A DNA stretch of 64,000 nucleotides from Streptosporangium lutulentum (GTDB lineage Bacteria; Actinomycetota; Actinomycetes; Streptosporangiales; Streptosporangiaceae), in NCBI RefSeq assembly GCF_030811455.1, contig NZ_JAUSQU010000001.1, positions 2,046,001-2,110,000 of the forward strand, in the 5' to 3' direction. Below the pieces are notes generated by a model. The model did not search any database. It was given only the letters and a program-made list of their open reading frames with translations, and was not told where the DNA came from. Below are positions 43,103 through 51,718 of this stretch, piece after piece. Made by a program: the position numbers and the translations under genes. Every line of letters begins with the position of its first letter. The stretch's first letter is position 1.

Positions 43103-43127
43103 CTAAGACCATGAACGGTAATCTCAT
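43103..43127 (-). pseudogene. detached start of the GDSL hydrolase gene
   Basis: On the minus strand ATG at 43127 reads MRLPFMV and enters CTAA, exactly in frame with the GDSL body at 39782. Together they give MRLPFMVLVIGALSVLTAP, a proper signal peptide with an Arg, a hydrophobic core and an Ala-rich cleavage area. This proves the site of the IS insertion. Upstream 43128-43205 holds the old promoter region; no clear -35/-10 was found. Confidence 0.85.
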
Positions 43128-43203
43128 ACTGAGATCTTGCTGATTCCGGAACATATGGTCTATAGCTGACTGCCTATTGTCCGATTATGACCATTACTGA
43201 TCT

Positions 43204-43935
43204 TTAATTCGTGATGTCGGGTGGCATGGTCACAGAGTGCATTAGGGTCAGGCCGGTCTCGGCCAGGCCCCCGTTGACCAGGTGCGGACGGTACTGGATC
43301 TTCTTCAGGCCGCGTTTGACGACGCGAACGAGCTGACGAAAGTCGGCGACAGCGAGGTTGGCCAACACGCCCCGCTTGAGCAGTGACCAGATGCCCTCGG
43401 CCGGATTGAGATTCGGGGCGTAGGCCGGGAGCTGGAAAACCGTCAGCCATGAGGCGTTCTCCGCAGCGAACGCCCGCATGCCCGGCACCAGATGCAGGGA
43501 GAGGTTGTCCCAGATGAGCACGATCGGCGCGCCGAGCTCCAGGTGCGCGGTAACGATCAGGTCGCGGTAGTCCATCCAGGTGAAGCTCTTGGATTCACCC
43601 TTGCGCCCCCGCCACAGATGCAGCCGGTAGATCAGCCGAGATCGGTGCCCGGGTTTGTAGCAGACCAAGGCGGCGATGCTCACCCGACCGGTGCCGCCGC
43701 CGCGTACCCGCACCACCGGCGTCTGTCCGCGTCGGCCCCAGGTGCGCGCCCGTGGCGGTCTCATCCCCTGGCCTGATTCGTCTTCGAAGCAGATCCAGGC
43801 GCCGCGGGCCGCCGCGGTTTTTCCACGGTCGGCCATACCTCTTTCTTCCACACCTCGATGGCCGCGTCGTCGCGCTCGATCGCCCGTCGCGCCGGTCGCT
43901 GACACGACCAGCCGTTGCGACGCAGCAGCCGCCAC
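43204..43935 (-). CDS. IS630-family transposase, catalytic frame (orfB)
   Basis: DDE domain of an IS630 transposase: WICFEDESGQGM (first Asp), VLIWDNLSLHL (second Asp) and NLNPAEGIWSLLK (Glu). It reads on from orfA by a -1 shift on the AAAAA run at 43818-43822: orfA GTG GAA AAA becomes GAA AAA ACC, giving VEKTAAARGAWICFEDE, a smooth family match. The stop lies in the left inverted repeat. The frame upstream of the slip has no meaning. Confidence 0.85.
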   Translation of the reverse strand: MAAAASQRLVVSATGATGDRARRRGHRGVEERGMADRGKTAAARGAWICFEDESGQGMRPPRARTWGRRGQTPVVRVRGGGTGRVSIAALVCYKPGHRSRLIYRLHLWRGRKGESKSFTWMDYRDLIVTAHLELGAPIVLIWDNLSLHLVPGMRAFAAENASWLTVFQLPAYAPNLNPAEGIWSLLKRGVLANLAVADFRQLVRVVKRGLKKIQYRPHLVNGGLAETGLTLMHSVTMPPDITN

Positions 43936-44201
43936 ACGCCTTGGACGGTGTAGCCGATGTGGAAACGTCGGCCGATCAGCGTTTTGATCCGCATCAGTGT
44001 CCAGCGCTGGTCGGCGAACCCGCAGGCCAGCGGGCCTTGTTCCAGGTCGCGCTCCAGCCGGGCGAACTGCGCCTGACTCAGCCGTGGCAGCGACGGCGGG
44101 CCTTTGGAGTGCAACGCCTGGGCGCCGCCCTGCGCGTATCGCATACCTCCGTGATATCGCACGGACCGGGAGCGATTAGCACCGCCCCGACATCACGCAT
44201 T
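43206..44201 (-). mobile_element. IS630-family element A
   Basis: Inverted ends CGTGATGTCGGG (43210-43221) and CCCGACATCACG (44186-44197), edges approximate. A TA lies at 43205-43206 on the left, but no matching TA is clear on the right, where it has cut an MFS gene. Transposase is in two overlapping frames. Confidence 0.8.
43761..44144 (-). CDS. IS630-family transposase, N-terminal frame (orfA), HTH shortened
   Basis: Winged-helix part: LPRLSQAQFARLERDLEQGP, DQRWTLMRIKTLIGRRFHIG and YTVQGVWRLLRRNGWSCQ. It begins MRYAQGGAQALHSKGP; relatives have about 50 more residues of helix-turn-helix between QGG and AL, so an internal deletion between GG repeats is likely. ATG at 44144 directly follows GGAGGT. 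The element may thus be defective even though the frameshift signal remains. Confidence 0.78.
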   Translation of the reverse strand: MRYAQGGAQALHSKGPPSLPRLSQAQFARLERDLEQGPLACGFADQRWTLMRIKTLIGRRFHIGYTVQGVWRLLRRNGWSCQRPARRAIERDDAAIEVWKKEVWPTVEKPRRPAAPGSASKTNQARG

Positions 44202-44627
44202 CAACCTCAATAGCAGCGACCGCCCGTATTGTTGCTCGACCAGAACGCCGTGGGCGTTCATAGCAACATCCATGAGCGCGTCGGCGCCTCCGAGTAGCAC
44301 CAGTGCTAGCAACAACGCCCACCACGATGGCGCCAACCCAGGCAGCATTAGACACGCACACAAGGCGGCGATCGCCACAAGGAGTATGCGGCGACTCCCA
44401 AAATGATCCACAAACATGCCTGCGAAAAATGTGAATATCAGTCCACCCAGACCAACACCTGTCAGTGCTACCCCCAGCGTCGTCGCATTGATGGCCAAGT
44501 CTTCTTGAACTGAAGGAATACGGGGAGCCCAGCTGGCGAACGCCGCGCCATTGGTGAAAAAGGCCACCAGGACAGCCCGTCGTGCTCGACGGAGAACCGT
44601 CGGGTCAATGCTGGGTTCGGTCAACAA
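44193..44627 (-). pseudogene. N-terminal fragment of an MFS transporter cut by IS630
   Basis: About 145 residues, four or five helices of an MFS protein: FFTNGAAFASWAPRIPSVQE, loop motif FVDHFGSRRIL, and MDVAMNAHGVLVEQQYGRS, a block typical of YbjJ-like carriers. The frame ends in the IS630 end at 44197, and the missing two thirds are not on the other side of the element, so sequence was also lost. TTG at 44627 with GAGGAG upstream is the likely start. Codon use is less GC-rich than in neighbours, suggesting foreign origin. Confidence 0.78.
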
Positions 44628-44785
44628 CTTGTCTCCTCGTTTCCGCGCAGAACCAGGGAAGCAACCAATTTTCATCCGCACGACGAGCGGTGTCAGCTGA
44701 CTGCAGCTGTGAATCTGGCGAGCCAGCTGAGATCATCATTGATGTTCAGTGAACGATGCCGGTTCGCGCGGGATCATCTGCGCAG

Positions 44786-44810
44786 GTCGGGCCTAGTCAT
44801 CTAGCCCGAC
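44786..44810. terminator. hairpin in the gap before the TetR gene
   Basis: GTCGGGCCTAG (44786-44796) and CTAGCCCGAC (44801-44810) pair with one bulged C around a TCAT loop. It lies 135 bases past the TetR stop on the minus strand and may be its terminator. No gene is seen in 44682-44945. Confidence 0.5.
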
Positions 44811-44945
44811 ATCGCTCATCCAAGTTCAGTAAAACGGCGGCGCCACGGGTCCCGTGGCGGCCTGCCACGGCACGTCGCCCGCATCCGTGACGTCCCGTGC
44901 CGGGACAAGCGGCCGGCCGCGGCGCGCCGGTGCGTTCCCGGCCTC

Positions 44946-45551
44946 TCACGCGGGGCCGGCGACCCGGTCGAGCTGGTGGCGTAGCACCGCCAGGGCGCTC
45001 TCGGCCTCGCGCTGCCCCGCCAGGACGCTGGAGCCGAGCCCGGCCGACGTGGCGAGCAGGGCCACGGCCTCCAGGTCGGGGTCGAGATCACCGGTGACGT
45101 CCCCGTCCTGCCGTGCCTGTCGCAACTGCGACGCGATGAAGGACTCCATGACGTTCGGCGCGGACAGCAGGGGATGCGCGGCCAGAGCCGGGTCGGTGAC
45201 GGCCAGCATCGCGTACGAGGTGTAGATCAGGTGGAAGGTCCGGCTCTGCTCGTCGGTCGGCAGGGCTTCCACCAGGATGGCCTCGACCACCTGCCGCGGG
45301 CGCGGGGCGGCGCCCACGGTCTGGAGCCGCCGCATGACCCGCCGCGCCATCTGCTCGCTCAACTGCTCCAGCGCGAAGAGCACGAGCTGCTCCTTGGTCT
45401 CGAAGTAGTGCTGCACCAGGTGCAGCGAGACTCCCGCCTCGGCGGCGACCGCGCGCATCGTGGCGGCGTGCAGCCCGCGCTCACCGGCGACCCGCAGCAA
45501 CGCCTGGGCGATCTCGCGCCGTCGCCGGTCGCGCTCCTCGGCACGTGTCAT
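44946..45551 (-). CDS. TetR-family repressor
   Basis: 201 residues. The HTH is REIAQALLRVAGERGLHAAT then MRAVAAEAGVSLHLVQHYFE, and the rest is an all-helical ligand/dimer domain ending LAVLRHQLDRVAGPA. ATG at 45551 has GAGGAAGG upstream. It is divergent from the alpha/beta hydrolase at 45643 and an operator-like palindrome sits between, so it probably represses that gene. Confidence 0.9.
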   Translation of the reverse strand: MTRAEERDRRRREIAQALLRVAGERGLHAATMRAVAAEAGVSLHLVQHYFETKEQLVLFALEQLSEQMARRVMRRLQTVGAAPRPRQVVEAILVEALPTDEQSRTFHLIYTSYAMLAVTDPALAAHPLLSAPNVMESFIASQLRQARQDGDVTGDLDPDLEAVALLATSAGLGSSVLAGQREAESALAVLRHQLDRVAGPA

Positions 45552-45597
45552 GCGGCGGTCCTTCCTCTGGACGACGAACGGATAAAGATGGTACGAC

Positions 45598-45618
45598 TGT
45601 ATCGGATACATACGTATC
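45598..45618. promoter_or_regulatory. overlapping palindromes, probable TetR operator
   Basis: TGTATC-G-GATACA (45598-45610) and GATAC-ATAC-GTATC (45605-45618) overlap, making a dense set of half-sites in the 91-base divergent gap. Confidence 0.65.
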
Positions 45619-45642
45619 AAGTTTGCGAACCGGGAGGACCAC

Positions 45643-46545
45643 ATGAACGACGGCGGTACTCGTTCCGGAACGGGTCACTTCATCGACACGGAGACCAGAC
45701 AGGCGTTCGACATCGCCTACGAGCGGGCGATGTCTCTGTGGCCGCCCCAGCACGACCGGTTCGACATCGAGACCCGTTTCGGCACCACCCGCGTCTACCG
45801 GTACGGCGTCGACCAGGGGGAGCCGATCGTTCTGCTGCACGGCCACGGCGCCAACGCCTCCACCTGGTACCGCCAGATCGAGACGCTCGGCGCGAGGCAT
45901 CCCGTCTACGCGGTCGACATCATCGACGACCCCGGCGGCAGCGTGCAGCGCCTGCCGGTGACCGGCAGCACCGACGCCGCCGCGTGGCTGGACGAGGTCT
46001 TCGAAGGTCTCGGCCTGGAGCGCGTCCACCTGGTCGGGCACTCCTACGGCGGCTGGGTCGCCCTCAACCAGGGCGTCTACGGGGACTCCCGGCTGGCCAG
46101 GCTCACCCTCATCGACCCCGGCGGACTGGAGAAGGTGCCGCTGAGGTTCCTCGCCAGTCTGGTGGTGGCCGTGTTCGCCATGCAGGCGCCCGCGTCGTGG
46201 CGGCCGAGGCTGGCCCGGCTGCTGGCCGAGGCCGCGCTGGCGGAGCTTCCCGAGATCATGGCACCGGTCATGATCGGCGCCCGGGCGTTCCGGCCGTACC
46301 GCAAGCCCACGAGGTTGTTCACCGACGAGGAACTGCGCGGCGTCACCGTGCCCACCCAGGTGATCCTCGCCCGTCGTACCAAGCTGATGCGCCCTGCCCG
46401 CGCACTCGCCCGCGCGCGGCGGCTCCTCCCGCTCACTCGCGGCGAGATCGTGCCGGGGGTCGGGCACGGCATACCCCAGGAAGCCCCCGACCTGGTCAAC
46501 GAGCGCATCCTCACCTTCGCCGGTGAGGCGATCGCTCCGGGCTGA
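45643..46545 (+). CDS. alpha/beta-hydrolase
   Basis: 300 residues. Oxyanion region IVLLHGHGANASTWY, nucleophile elbow LVGHSYGGW (Ser about residue 128) and catalytic His in PGVGHGIPQEAP (~278). The usual Asp/Glu after strand 7 is missing: the segment reads VILARRTKLMRPA, where a typical hydrolase has GxxD. The acid may come from another position or catalysis may be altered. ATG at 45643 with GGGAGG. Regulated by the divergent TetR; substrate probably its inducer or a related ester. Confidence 0.85.
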   Translation: MNDGGTRSGTGHFIDTETRQAFDIAYERAMSLWPPQHDRFDIETRFGTTRVYRYGVDQGEPIVLLHGHGANASTWYRQIETLGARHPVYAVDIIDDPGGSVQRLPVTGSTDAAAWLDEVFEGLGLERVHLVGHSYGGWVALNQGVYGDSRLARLTLIDPGGLEKVPLRFLASLVVAVFAMQAPASWRPRLARLLAEAALAELPEIMAPVMIGARAFRPYRKPTRLFTDEELRGVTVPTQVILARRTKLMRPARALARARRLLPLTRGEIVPGVGHGIPQEAPDLVNERILTFAGEAIAPG

Positions 46546-46587
46546 GGCGGACCGGACGGGGCTTCCCTCGGTGCCGTCGAGGCGGGG

Positions 46588-47019
46588 TCAGGTCGCGAAG
46601 ACCTGGGAGTCGTCGGCGAACGCCTTGAACTCCAGGGCGTTGCCCGCGGGGTCGAGCAGGAACATCGTCCACTGCTCGCCCGCCTGGCCCTCGAAACGGA
46701 TGTAGGGCTCGATGACGAACGCCGTACCGGCCGCGCGGAGCCGGTCGGCGAGCTTGTGGAACTCGGGCGTCGTCAGGATCAGGCCGAAGTGCGGCACCGG
46801 GACGTCGTGGCCGTCGACGGGGTTGTGGACGCTCTGGGAGCGGCCGGGGGCCAGATGGGTCACGAACTGGTGGCCGTGCAGGTTCCAGTCGACCCAGGAC
46901 TCCGAGCTGCGGCCCTGCTCCAGGCCGAGCACCTCGCCGTAGAAGTGGCGCGCTGCGGCGAGGTCGTCGACGGGCATCGCCAGGTGAAACCGCGGTATCG
47001 GGGAGTCGAGTGTGGTCAT
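46588..47019 (-). CDS. VOC/glyoxalase-family protein
   Basis: 143 residues. [20 protein letters not shown] opens the first half and [19 protein letters not shown] the second, ending [16 protein letters not shown]. His-14, the second-half His and Glu of LEFKAF are at metal positions. Similar proteins are glyoxalases, dioxygenases and fosfomycin/bleomycin resistance factors; nothing decides among them. ATG at 47019 has only a weak GGCGAG. Confidence 0.84.
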   Translation of the reverse strand: MTTLDSPIPRFHLAMPVDDLAAARHFYGEVLGLEQGRSSESWVDWNLHGHQFVTHLAPGRSQSVHNPVDGHDVPVPHFGLILTTPEFHKLADRLRAAGTAFVIEPYIRFEGQAGEQWTMFLLDPAGNALEFKAFADDSQVFAT

Positions 47020-47119
47020 GGGTGATCTCGCCGCCTTCCGGGGGCCGGGGGGAGTTGGCCGGTGAGCCCAGGTTACCGACATCGGTCACGGTCGCAGGGG
47101 CGCCACCCCGCCCGGACGC

Positions 47120-48178
47120 TCACGGAGCCGGGGGAGTCACCCGGGGGAGGGCGGGCATCGTTCGGACGGCCAGGACGACGAGTGCCGGCCCGCACAGCAG
47201 GAGCGCGACGAGCTGGCCGGCGGTCACGGCCGTCATGATCTGGCTGATCGGATCGACGGCCTGGAAGGTCAGGCCGGAGACGCGGGCGAGCGCCACGGGC
47301 ACGACCAGGATCGCCAGGGCCAGCGGCAGGGAGGGAGTCCGCCAGGCGGGAACCCGCAGGCGCATTACGGCACAGGTCACGCTCGCGGCCAGAAGGGCCA
47401 GGCAGGCCAGTCCCGACGGGTCCAGCCACGGCCACAACCATGACCAGGTCCACAGGTTGACGGTGGGTGCCGGCACGAACCTGCTCAGCAGGTCCAGGGC
47501 CGCGTAGAGCACGACGCCCGCGCCGACGGGCAGGGCGGCCACCCACGGGGGACGGCGTACCCGCGGCGCGTCACGATGGAATCCGGCCGACAGCGCCAGG
47601 ACGGACACCATGAGCGGAAGGCTCTGTACGATCGTGATCCACTCGCCGGAACCCCAGCTCAAGCCATTCGCGGGGAAGTAGTACAGCGCGAGCGCGAGCA
47701 ACGTCAGCGTCTTCGCGGCGCGCGGGCGAGCGCGGACGAGCGAGGCGAAGGCCGCGATCCACAGGAGGCCGCCGAGTCCTCGCGCGATGTTCCACAGCCG
47801 CTCCCCGGACCCGGCGGCGCCCAGGATGGTCTGGTAGTCGACGGGTGGCGAACCGAAGAGCCCGAGGGACCGCAGAAAGTCTCCCAGCCAGACGCAGCCC
47901 ATCATCGCCTGGAAGAACAGTCCCAGCACGGCCACCAGGCGGACCGCCTCACCCCAGGCGAAGAACCTCGGCGTCGCGCCGGTGCCCCCCAGGCGCACGC
48001 GGACCGACAGGGCGGCGACGCTGGCGATCTCCGACCAGCGCGGCCGGGGGTTGTCGGCATCGGAGAGATCTCCCGCCCCCTCCAGGAAGGCGCTGACCAT
48101 CTCCTCCTCCCGCCCGGCGCGGTAGGAGGCGGGCAACAGCCGCAGCACGTAGCGGTAGCGGTCTTCCAGAAGACTCAC
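47120..48178 (-). CDS. membrane protein partnered with PadR (permease-prefix-like N-terminus)
   Basis: 352 residues. The first ~40 (YRYVLRLLPASYRAGREEEM, VSAFLEGA) form the cytoplasmic prefix often seen on actinobacterial membrane proteins made with PadR regulators. Then about nine helices follow. No transport motif is evident. GTG at 48178 overlaps the PadR stop (GTGA), so the regulator and membrane protein form a two-gene operon. Confidence 0.8.
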   Translation of the reverse strand: MSLLEDRYRYVLRLLPASYRAGREEEMVSAFLEGAGDLSDADNPRPRWSEIASVAALSVRVRLGGTGATPRFFAWGEAVRLVAVLGLFFQAMMGCVWLGDFLRSLGLFGSPPVDYQTILGAAGSGERLWNIARGLGGLLWIAAFASLVRARPRAAKTLTLLALALYYFPANGLSWGSGEWITIVQSLPLMVSVLALSAGFHRDAPRVRRPPWVAALPVGAGVVLYAALDLLSRFVPAPTVNLWTWSWLWPWLDPSGLACLALLAASVTCAVMRLRVPAWRTPSLPLALAILVVPVALARVSGLTFQAVDPISQIMTAVTAGQLVALLLCGPALVVLAVRTMPALPRVTPPAP

Positions 48179-48513
48179 GCCACGCCCCCCGCATACCGGG
48201 CGCGCAGCCGCTCGCGGGCGCTTTCGACGTTCGCGGCCAGCCGTACGGCCTCCGCCTCCAGGGCGCGGGCCCCGGACTCGGTGAGCCGGTAGTAGCGGCG
48301 CAGCCGTCCCTGCTGCGCCTCCTCGCGGTCCAGCGCCACCAGCTCGTCGGCGGCCAGCCGGTCCAGCACGCCGTACAGCGTGCCGATCTTCAGATCCACC
48401 CGCCCGCCGGACAGCTTCTCGACCTCCCGCACGATCCCGTAGCCATGCCGTGACTCGTCGACCAGCGCGGTGAGGACGAGGAACGCGGGTTCCGTCATCG
48501 TTCGTGGACTCAT
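48175..48513 (-). CDS. PadR-family repressor
   Basis: About 112 residues. The winged helix is textbook: PAFLVLTALVDESRHGYGIV, then LKIGTLYGVLDRLAADELV, then RLRRYYRLTESGARALEAEA. The C-terminal helix is the dimer arm. ATG at 48513, 48498 or 48525 are all possible; no ribosome site decides. AATATATGATGG just upstream supplies a TATGAT -10 box. The IS630-type inverted repeat of the mobile nest begins 34 bases upstream of the start, so its promoter may be affected. Confidence 0.88.
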   Translation of the reverse strand: MSPRTMTEPAFLVLTALVDESRHGYGIVREVEKLSGGRVDLKIGTLYGVLDRLAADELVALDREEAQQGRLRRYYRLTESGARALEAEAVRLAANVESARERLRARYAGGVA

Positions 48514-48546
48514 GAATGCCATCATATATTGGGAAGCAGGATATTA

Positions 48547-48566
48547 GTGCCGCATCAGGCAACGTT
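48547..48566 (+). repeat. left terminal inverted repeat of the complex
   Basis: It includes the last codons and stop of the IS630-B transposase (read on minus: ...ANVA stop). TA precedes it. Confidence 0.85.
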
Positions 48567-48719
48567 TGCCCTGTTGACTACGGCACGTAGGCGCCGGTCG
48601 TCGGCGTGGCGGTTTCGCCAGATGATGTAGCGGCGGATCATGCTGCCTTGCTCTTTGTGGCTGGGGTGGTCGGTGCCGTCGAGGGTGAAGTAGCGCAGGG
48701 CGGTGAACTGGGCCTCGAT
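48555..48719 (-). pseudogene. C-terminal fragment of IS630-family transposase B
   Basis: 54 codons, IEAQFTALRYFTLDGTDHPS then HKEQGSMIRRYIIWRNRHAD, ending NRANVA. It holds the catalytic Glu of the DDE triad (the E of IEAQF). It is the continuation of the fragment at 52876-53425; the two rejoin at GAT to read SSWLNRIEAQF, a conserved family block. Confidence 0.85.
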
Positions 48720-48741
48720 TAACCGGCCCTGATCGGTGGGG

Positions 48742-50715
48742 TCAAGTATCGGTGCTTGGGGTGGCGTGTCGGGTGAGCCGGTCGAGGTGGCCTTGAAGGC
48801 TGGCGATGACGCGAGCGTGGCGGGCGATTTCGGTGTCCCAGCCGCGTTCGGCGGCATCGTCGCGCAGATGGGTGACGTCGGCGAGTTGGGCTTGGAGCGC
48901 GGGGATGAACTCGGTGGCGGTGACGAAGTTGTCGCATTGTTCGCAGATGTTGGCGTAGGGGCAGGCCTCTGCGGCCAACTGCCGAGAGCAGTAGCCGTGC
49001 GCCACCCGGGTCTTGAGCATCTCCTGGCGGAGCCATTGGATGCGATCGGGAACGATGGGCTTGCCGACGGGTGCGATGGTGAGGGTCAGTCGGGTGCGAG
49101 CCTTGCCCATGGCCTCGTCATAGGCGGCTCGGATAGTGGGCGCGGCCAGCGAAGCATAACGCAAGGTCATCTCGGTGGACACATGACCGAGTAGCGCCAT
49201 GAGCGCTTGCAGCGACATACCGGCGTTGACGAGATCGGTGGCGTAGGTATGGCGGAGCTGATGCGGGGTGAGGTTCAGAGGTTGTCCATCACGGCCGCGC
49301 AGTCCGGCGGCGGTGGCAGCGTCGTGGAGTCCTTGGCGCAGGCGGTAGGCGGTCAGCCGTCGGCCGCGTTCGAGGAACAGGAAGTCTGCCGGACGGTCCA
49401 GGCGGGGGTGGGGCAAGGCTCGCTGCGGGCCACGCAGGGCCATCCACTCGTCGAGGACGGCGAGGGTCGCCGCGTCGAGCGGGACGGTGCGTTCGGTGGC
49501 GAGCTTGCCGATGGGCACCTTCAACCAGCTGCCATGGCTGGCCGAGTCCCAGATGCAGTCCAGTTCGAGGTCGAGCAGCTCGCCGAGGCGGATGCCGGTG
49601 CCACGGAGCAGGATCAGCCCGATGCGGGCGAACGGGTCGGACAGCTGATTGATCGCGGCCAGCAGGTTCCGGTCGATGTCGGGTGCCAGTGCGCGTGGGA
49701 GTGGCTTGTCCAGCCGGGGGATGTCGCTGGGGAACAGCAGTCGGTGGGGTGGGCGCTCGCTCCAGCCCCACAGGGTCAGGTCGTCGAGGAAGCAGCGCAG
49801 GTCGATGATGCTTCGCTTGCTGACGACGGCGGAGACGGGCTGGTCGCGGGCCACACGGCCACGCCAGGGTCGCTTGTGGTTGTAGATGAGGAAGCCTTCG
49901 ATGTGCTCTCGGGTCAGCTCGGTCAAGTTGTGCACCCGGGGGTGGTGAGCGGCCAGGTATTCGGCGAAGGTGATCAGGCTGTCGGCGCGGAGATCGACCG
50001 TGTTCGGCCGCAGGGTCGTGGCCGCGGTGGTCAGGTAACGCAGCGCGATCTTGCGGATGTGTGGCTGAGGGATGGCGTGCAGGCGCTGCTCCAAGGTGGC
50101 CTTGACCGCTCTGGCCTGACGCGGTGGTCGCTGACAGATCCGTAGCTCGTAGCAGGCTTGATGCAGGCTGAAGGCTCGCGAGGAGTTGTGCGTCCAGGTG
50201 TGCGGACCGGCGCTGGGCGCAGCGGCCAGGGCGTGAGCGAAGGCGTCGAAGGCGTCGTCGGTGAGTTCATCGAGGGTCTTGCCGCTGGTGAGGCAGAGCA
50301 GGCTCAGCCCGCCGCGCGAGACGTCCTTGGTCCAGGTGGCGCTCCAGCCGAACCGCTCAGCGATCTGGACGATGCGGGCGACATCGTCGGGGTGACGTGA
50401 GGTCCACTCCTGGTAGAGGTCGCCGGGGTTCTTGGCGATCAGGAGGTCCAGGTCAGGTCGCAGGTGTCCTTCGACGAAGCACCAGGTGAGGAACGACCAG
50501 GCGCCGGTGCGTTGGAGGTCGGCCAGCCGGACGGGTGTGGGTCTGGTCATCCATTCGGCCGGTCGGGGGTGGATCGTCAGCAGGCGCTGGGCGGCGTTGC
50601 GTCGCAACCGCTTGGCGTCCGGGCCGATGGGCAGCTGGGCAACTGCCTCGGCATAGGCCACCAGCAGGTCCGGCGATCCTTGCCGGCGCAGCGTGAGGGC
50701 GGCTGGGGCGCTCAT
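48742..50715 (-). CDS. tnpB: TnpB-like tyrosine recombinase of the Tn554-type element
   Basis: 657 residues, close to Tn554 TnpB (about 630). The N-terminal ~300 bind DNA (core-binding SAM-like region around RPNTVDLRADSLITFAEYL). Catalysis: GTGIRLGELLDLELD (Arg), NLTPHQLRHTYATDL (HxxR) and TLRYASL (Tyr nucleophile), with GHVSTEM before it. After the catalytic domain a Cys cluster, YCSRQLAAEACPYANICEQC, resembles the zinc-type tail of TnpB proteins. ATG at 50715 overlaps the tnpA stop (ATGA). Intact, so it could still act. Confidence 0.9.
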   Translation of the reverse strand: MSAPAALTLRRQGSPDLLVAYAEAVAQLPIGPDAKRLRRNAAQRLLTIHPRPAEWMTRPTPVRLADLQRTGAWSFLTWCFVEGHLRPDLDLLIAKNPGDLYQEWTSRHPDDVARIVQIAERFGWSATWTKDVSRGGLSLLCLTSGKTLDELTDDAFDAFAHALAAAPSAGPHTWTHNSSRAFSLHQACYELRICQRPPRQARAVKATLEQRLHAIPQPHIRKIALRYLTTAATTLRPNTVDLRADSLITFAEYLAAHHPRVHNLTELTREHIEGFLIYNHKRPWRGRVARDQPVSAVVSKRSIIDLRCFLDDLTLWGWSERPPHRLLFPSDIPRLDKPLPRALAPDIDRNLLAAINQLSDPFARIGLILLRGTGIRLGELLDLELDCIWDSASHGSWLKVPIGKLATERTVPLDAATLAVLDEWMALRGPQRALPHPRLDRPADFLFLERGRRLTAYRLRQGLHDAATAAGLRGRDGQPLNLTPHQLRHTYATDLVNAGMSLQALMALLGHVSTEMTLRYASLAAPTIRAAYDEAMGKARTRLTLTIAPVGKPIVPDRIQWLRQEMLKTRVAHGYCSRQLAAEACPYANICEQCDNFVTATEFIPALQAQLADVTHLRDDAAERGWDTEIARHARVIASLQGHLDRLTRHATPSTDT

Positions 50716-51718
50716 GACTGCCTCGCCCGGGCCTTGGCGTACTCGGCCGCGAGAATTTCTGGGGCAAGGTGCACGTAGGCGGCGGTGGTTTCGGGGTTGG
50801 TGTGGCCCATCAGGTCACGCAAGACCAGCAGGTCGATGCCGGCGGCGGCTAGTTCGGTGCCGTAGGTGTGGCGCAGCCGATGCGGCCGGACCCGGGTCGC
50901 GCCGGAGGTCTGCCGATGCGTGCGGAAGATCCGCCGCAATCCCGCCTCGGTGAGTGGCCGGCCAGTGGCCGGCCCACGCAGCACGACGAAACATTCGGCG
51001 CTCAGGCACCCGGCGGGGCGTTCCTCGCGCAGGTAGGCCGATAGTTCGGCGAAGAACGCGCCATCGACCGGCACGAGGCGTTCCTTACCACCTTTACCCG
51101 TGACGCGGACGCGGCGCAGTCCCATGTCCACCTGTGCCAGCCGCAGCGAGCGGACTTCCGCGGCGCGTAGCCCGCCCAGCAGCATCAACAAGACGATCGC
51201 GCGATCACGGAAAGTACGCAGATCGGCCAGGAAGACGGCGATGTCGTCCGGGTCGAGCGCCTCGGGCAGCAGACGCGGTTGGCGGACCAGTCGTCCGCCG
51301 GTGCGGGGCTTACCCGCTCCGATATGACCGAGCAAACCACGCTGTTTGGCCCGCAGGCCGCTGGACCGGCGGGCCGCCGGGACCGGATTGTCGGCACGAG
51401 TTCCGGTCGTGACGGCGAATTCGAAGAGTCCCCGCACGGCGGCGATTCGCCGGTTCATCGTCGCCGGTGCCGCGCCACGCCGTTCGGCCAGCCGCACCAC
51501 CGTGCCCGTGCTCGCGCCAGGGCGCTGCTGCCAGGCCAGATAGTCGAACAGATCGGTGGCCACCACATCGCCCAGCCCGGACAACCGCTCGGCCAGGAAC
51601 CGCAAGAAGTTGAGCAGGTCATAGGCGTAGGCCCGCACCGTTGCCGGCGAGAACGCCCGCGCTCCCAGATGCGCCAGGAACTGGTTGACCAGTTCAGTGT
51701 CTTGGCCGCTTCCACTGA
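50712..51718 (-). pseudogene. tnpA: TnpA-like tyrosine recombinase, main part, start cut off by IS5-like element
   Basis: Catalytic residues are present: LLGGLRAAEVRSL (Arg), RPHRLRHTYGTEL (HxxR), GHTNPETTAAYVHL (Tyr). Core-binding part MRAYAYDLLNFLRFLAERL precedes. Reading upstream the frame (DTELVNQFLAHLGARAFSPA) runs into the IS at 51719. The lost first codons lie at 52726-52771; joined at CACTGA they give a 348-residue protein, near Tn554 TnpA (361). An internal GTG at 51638 might start a shortened protein. Confidence 0.82.
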
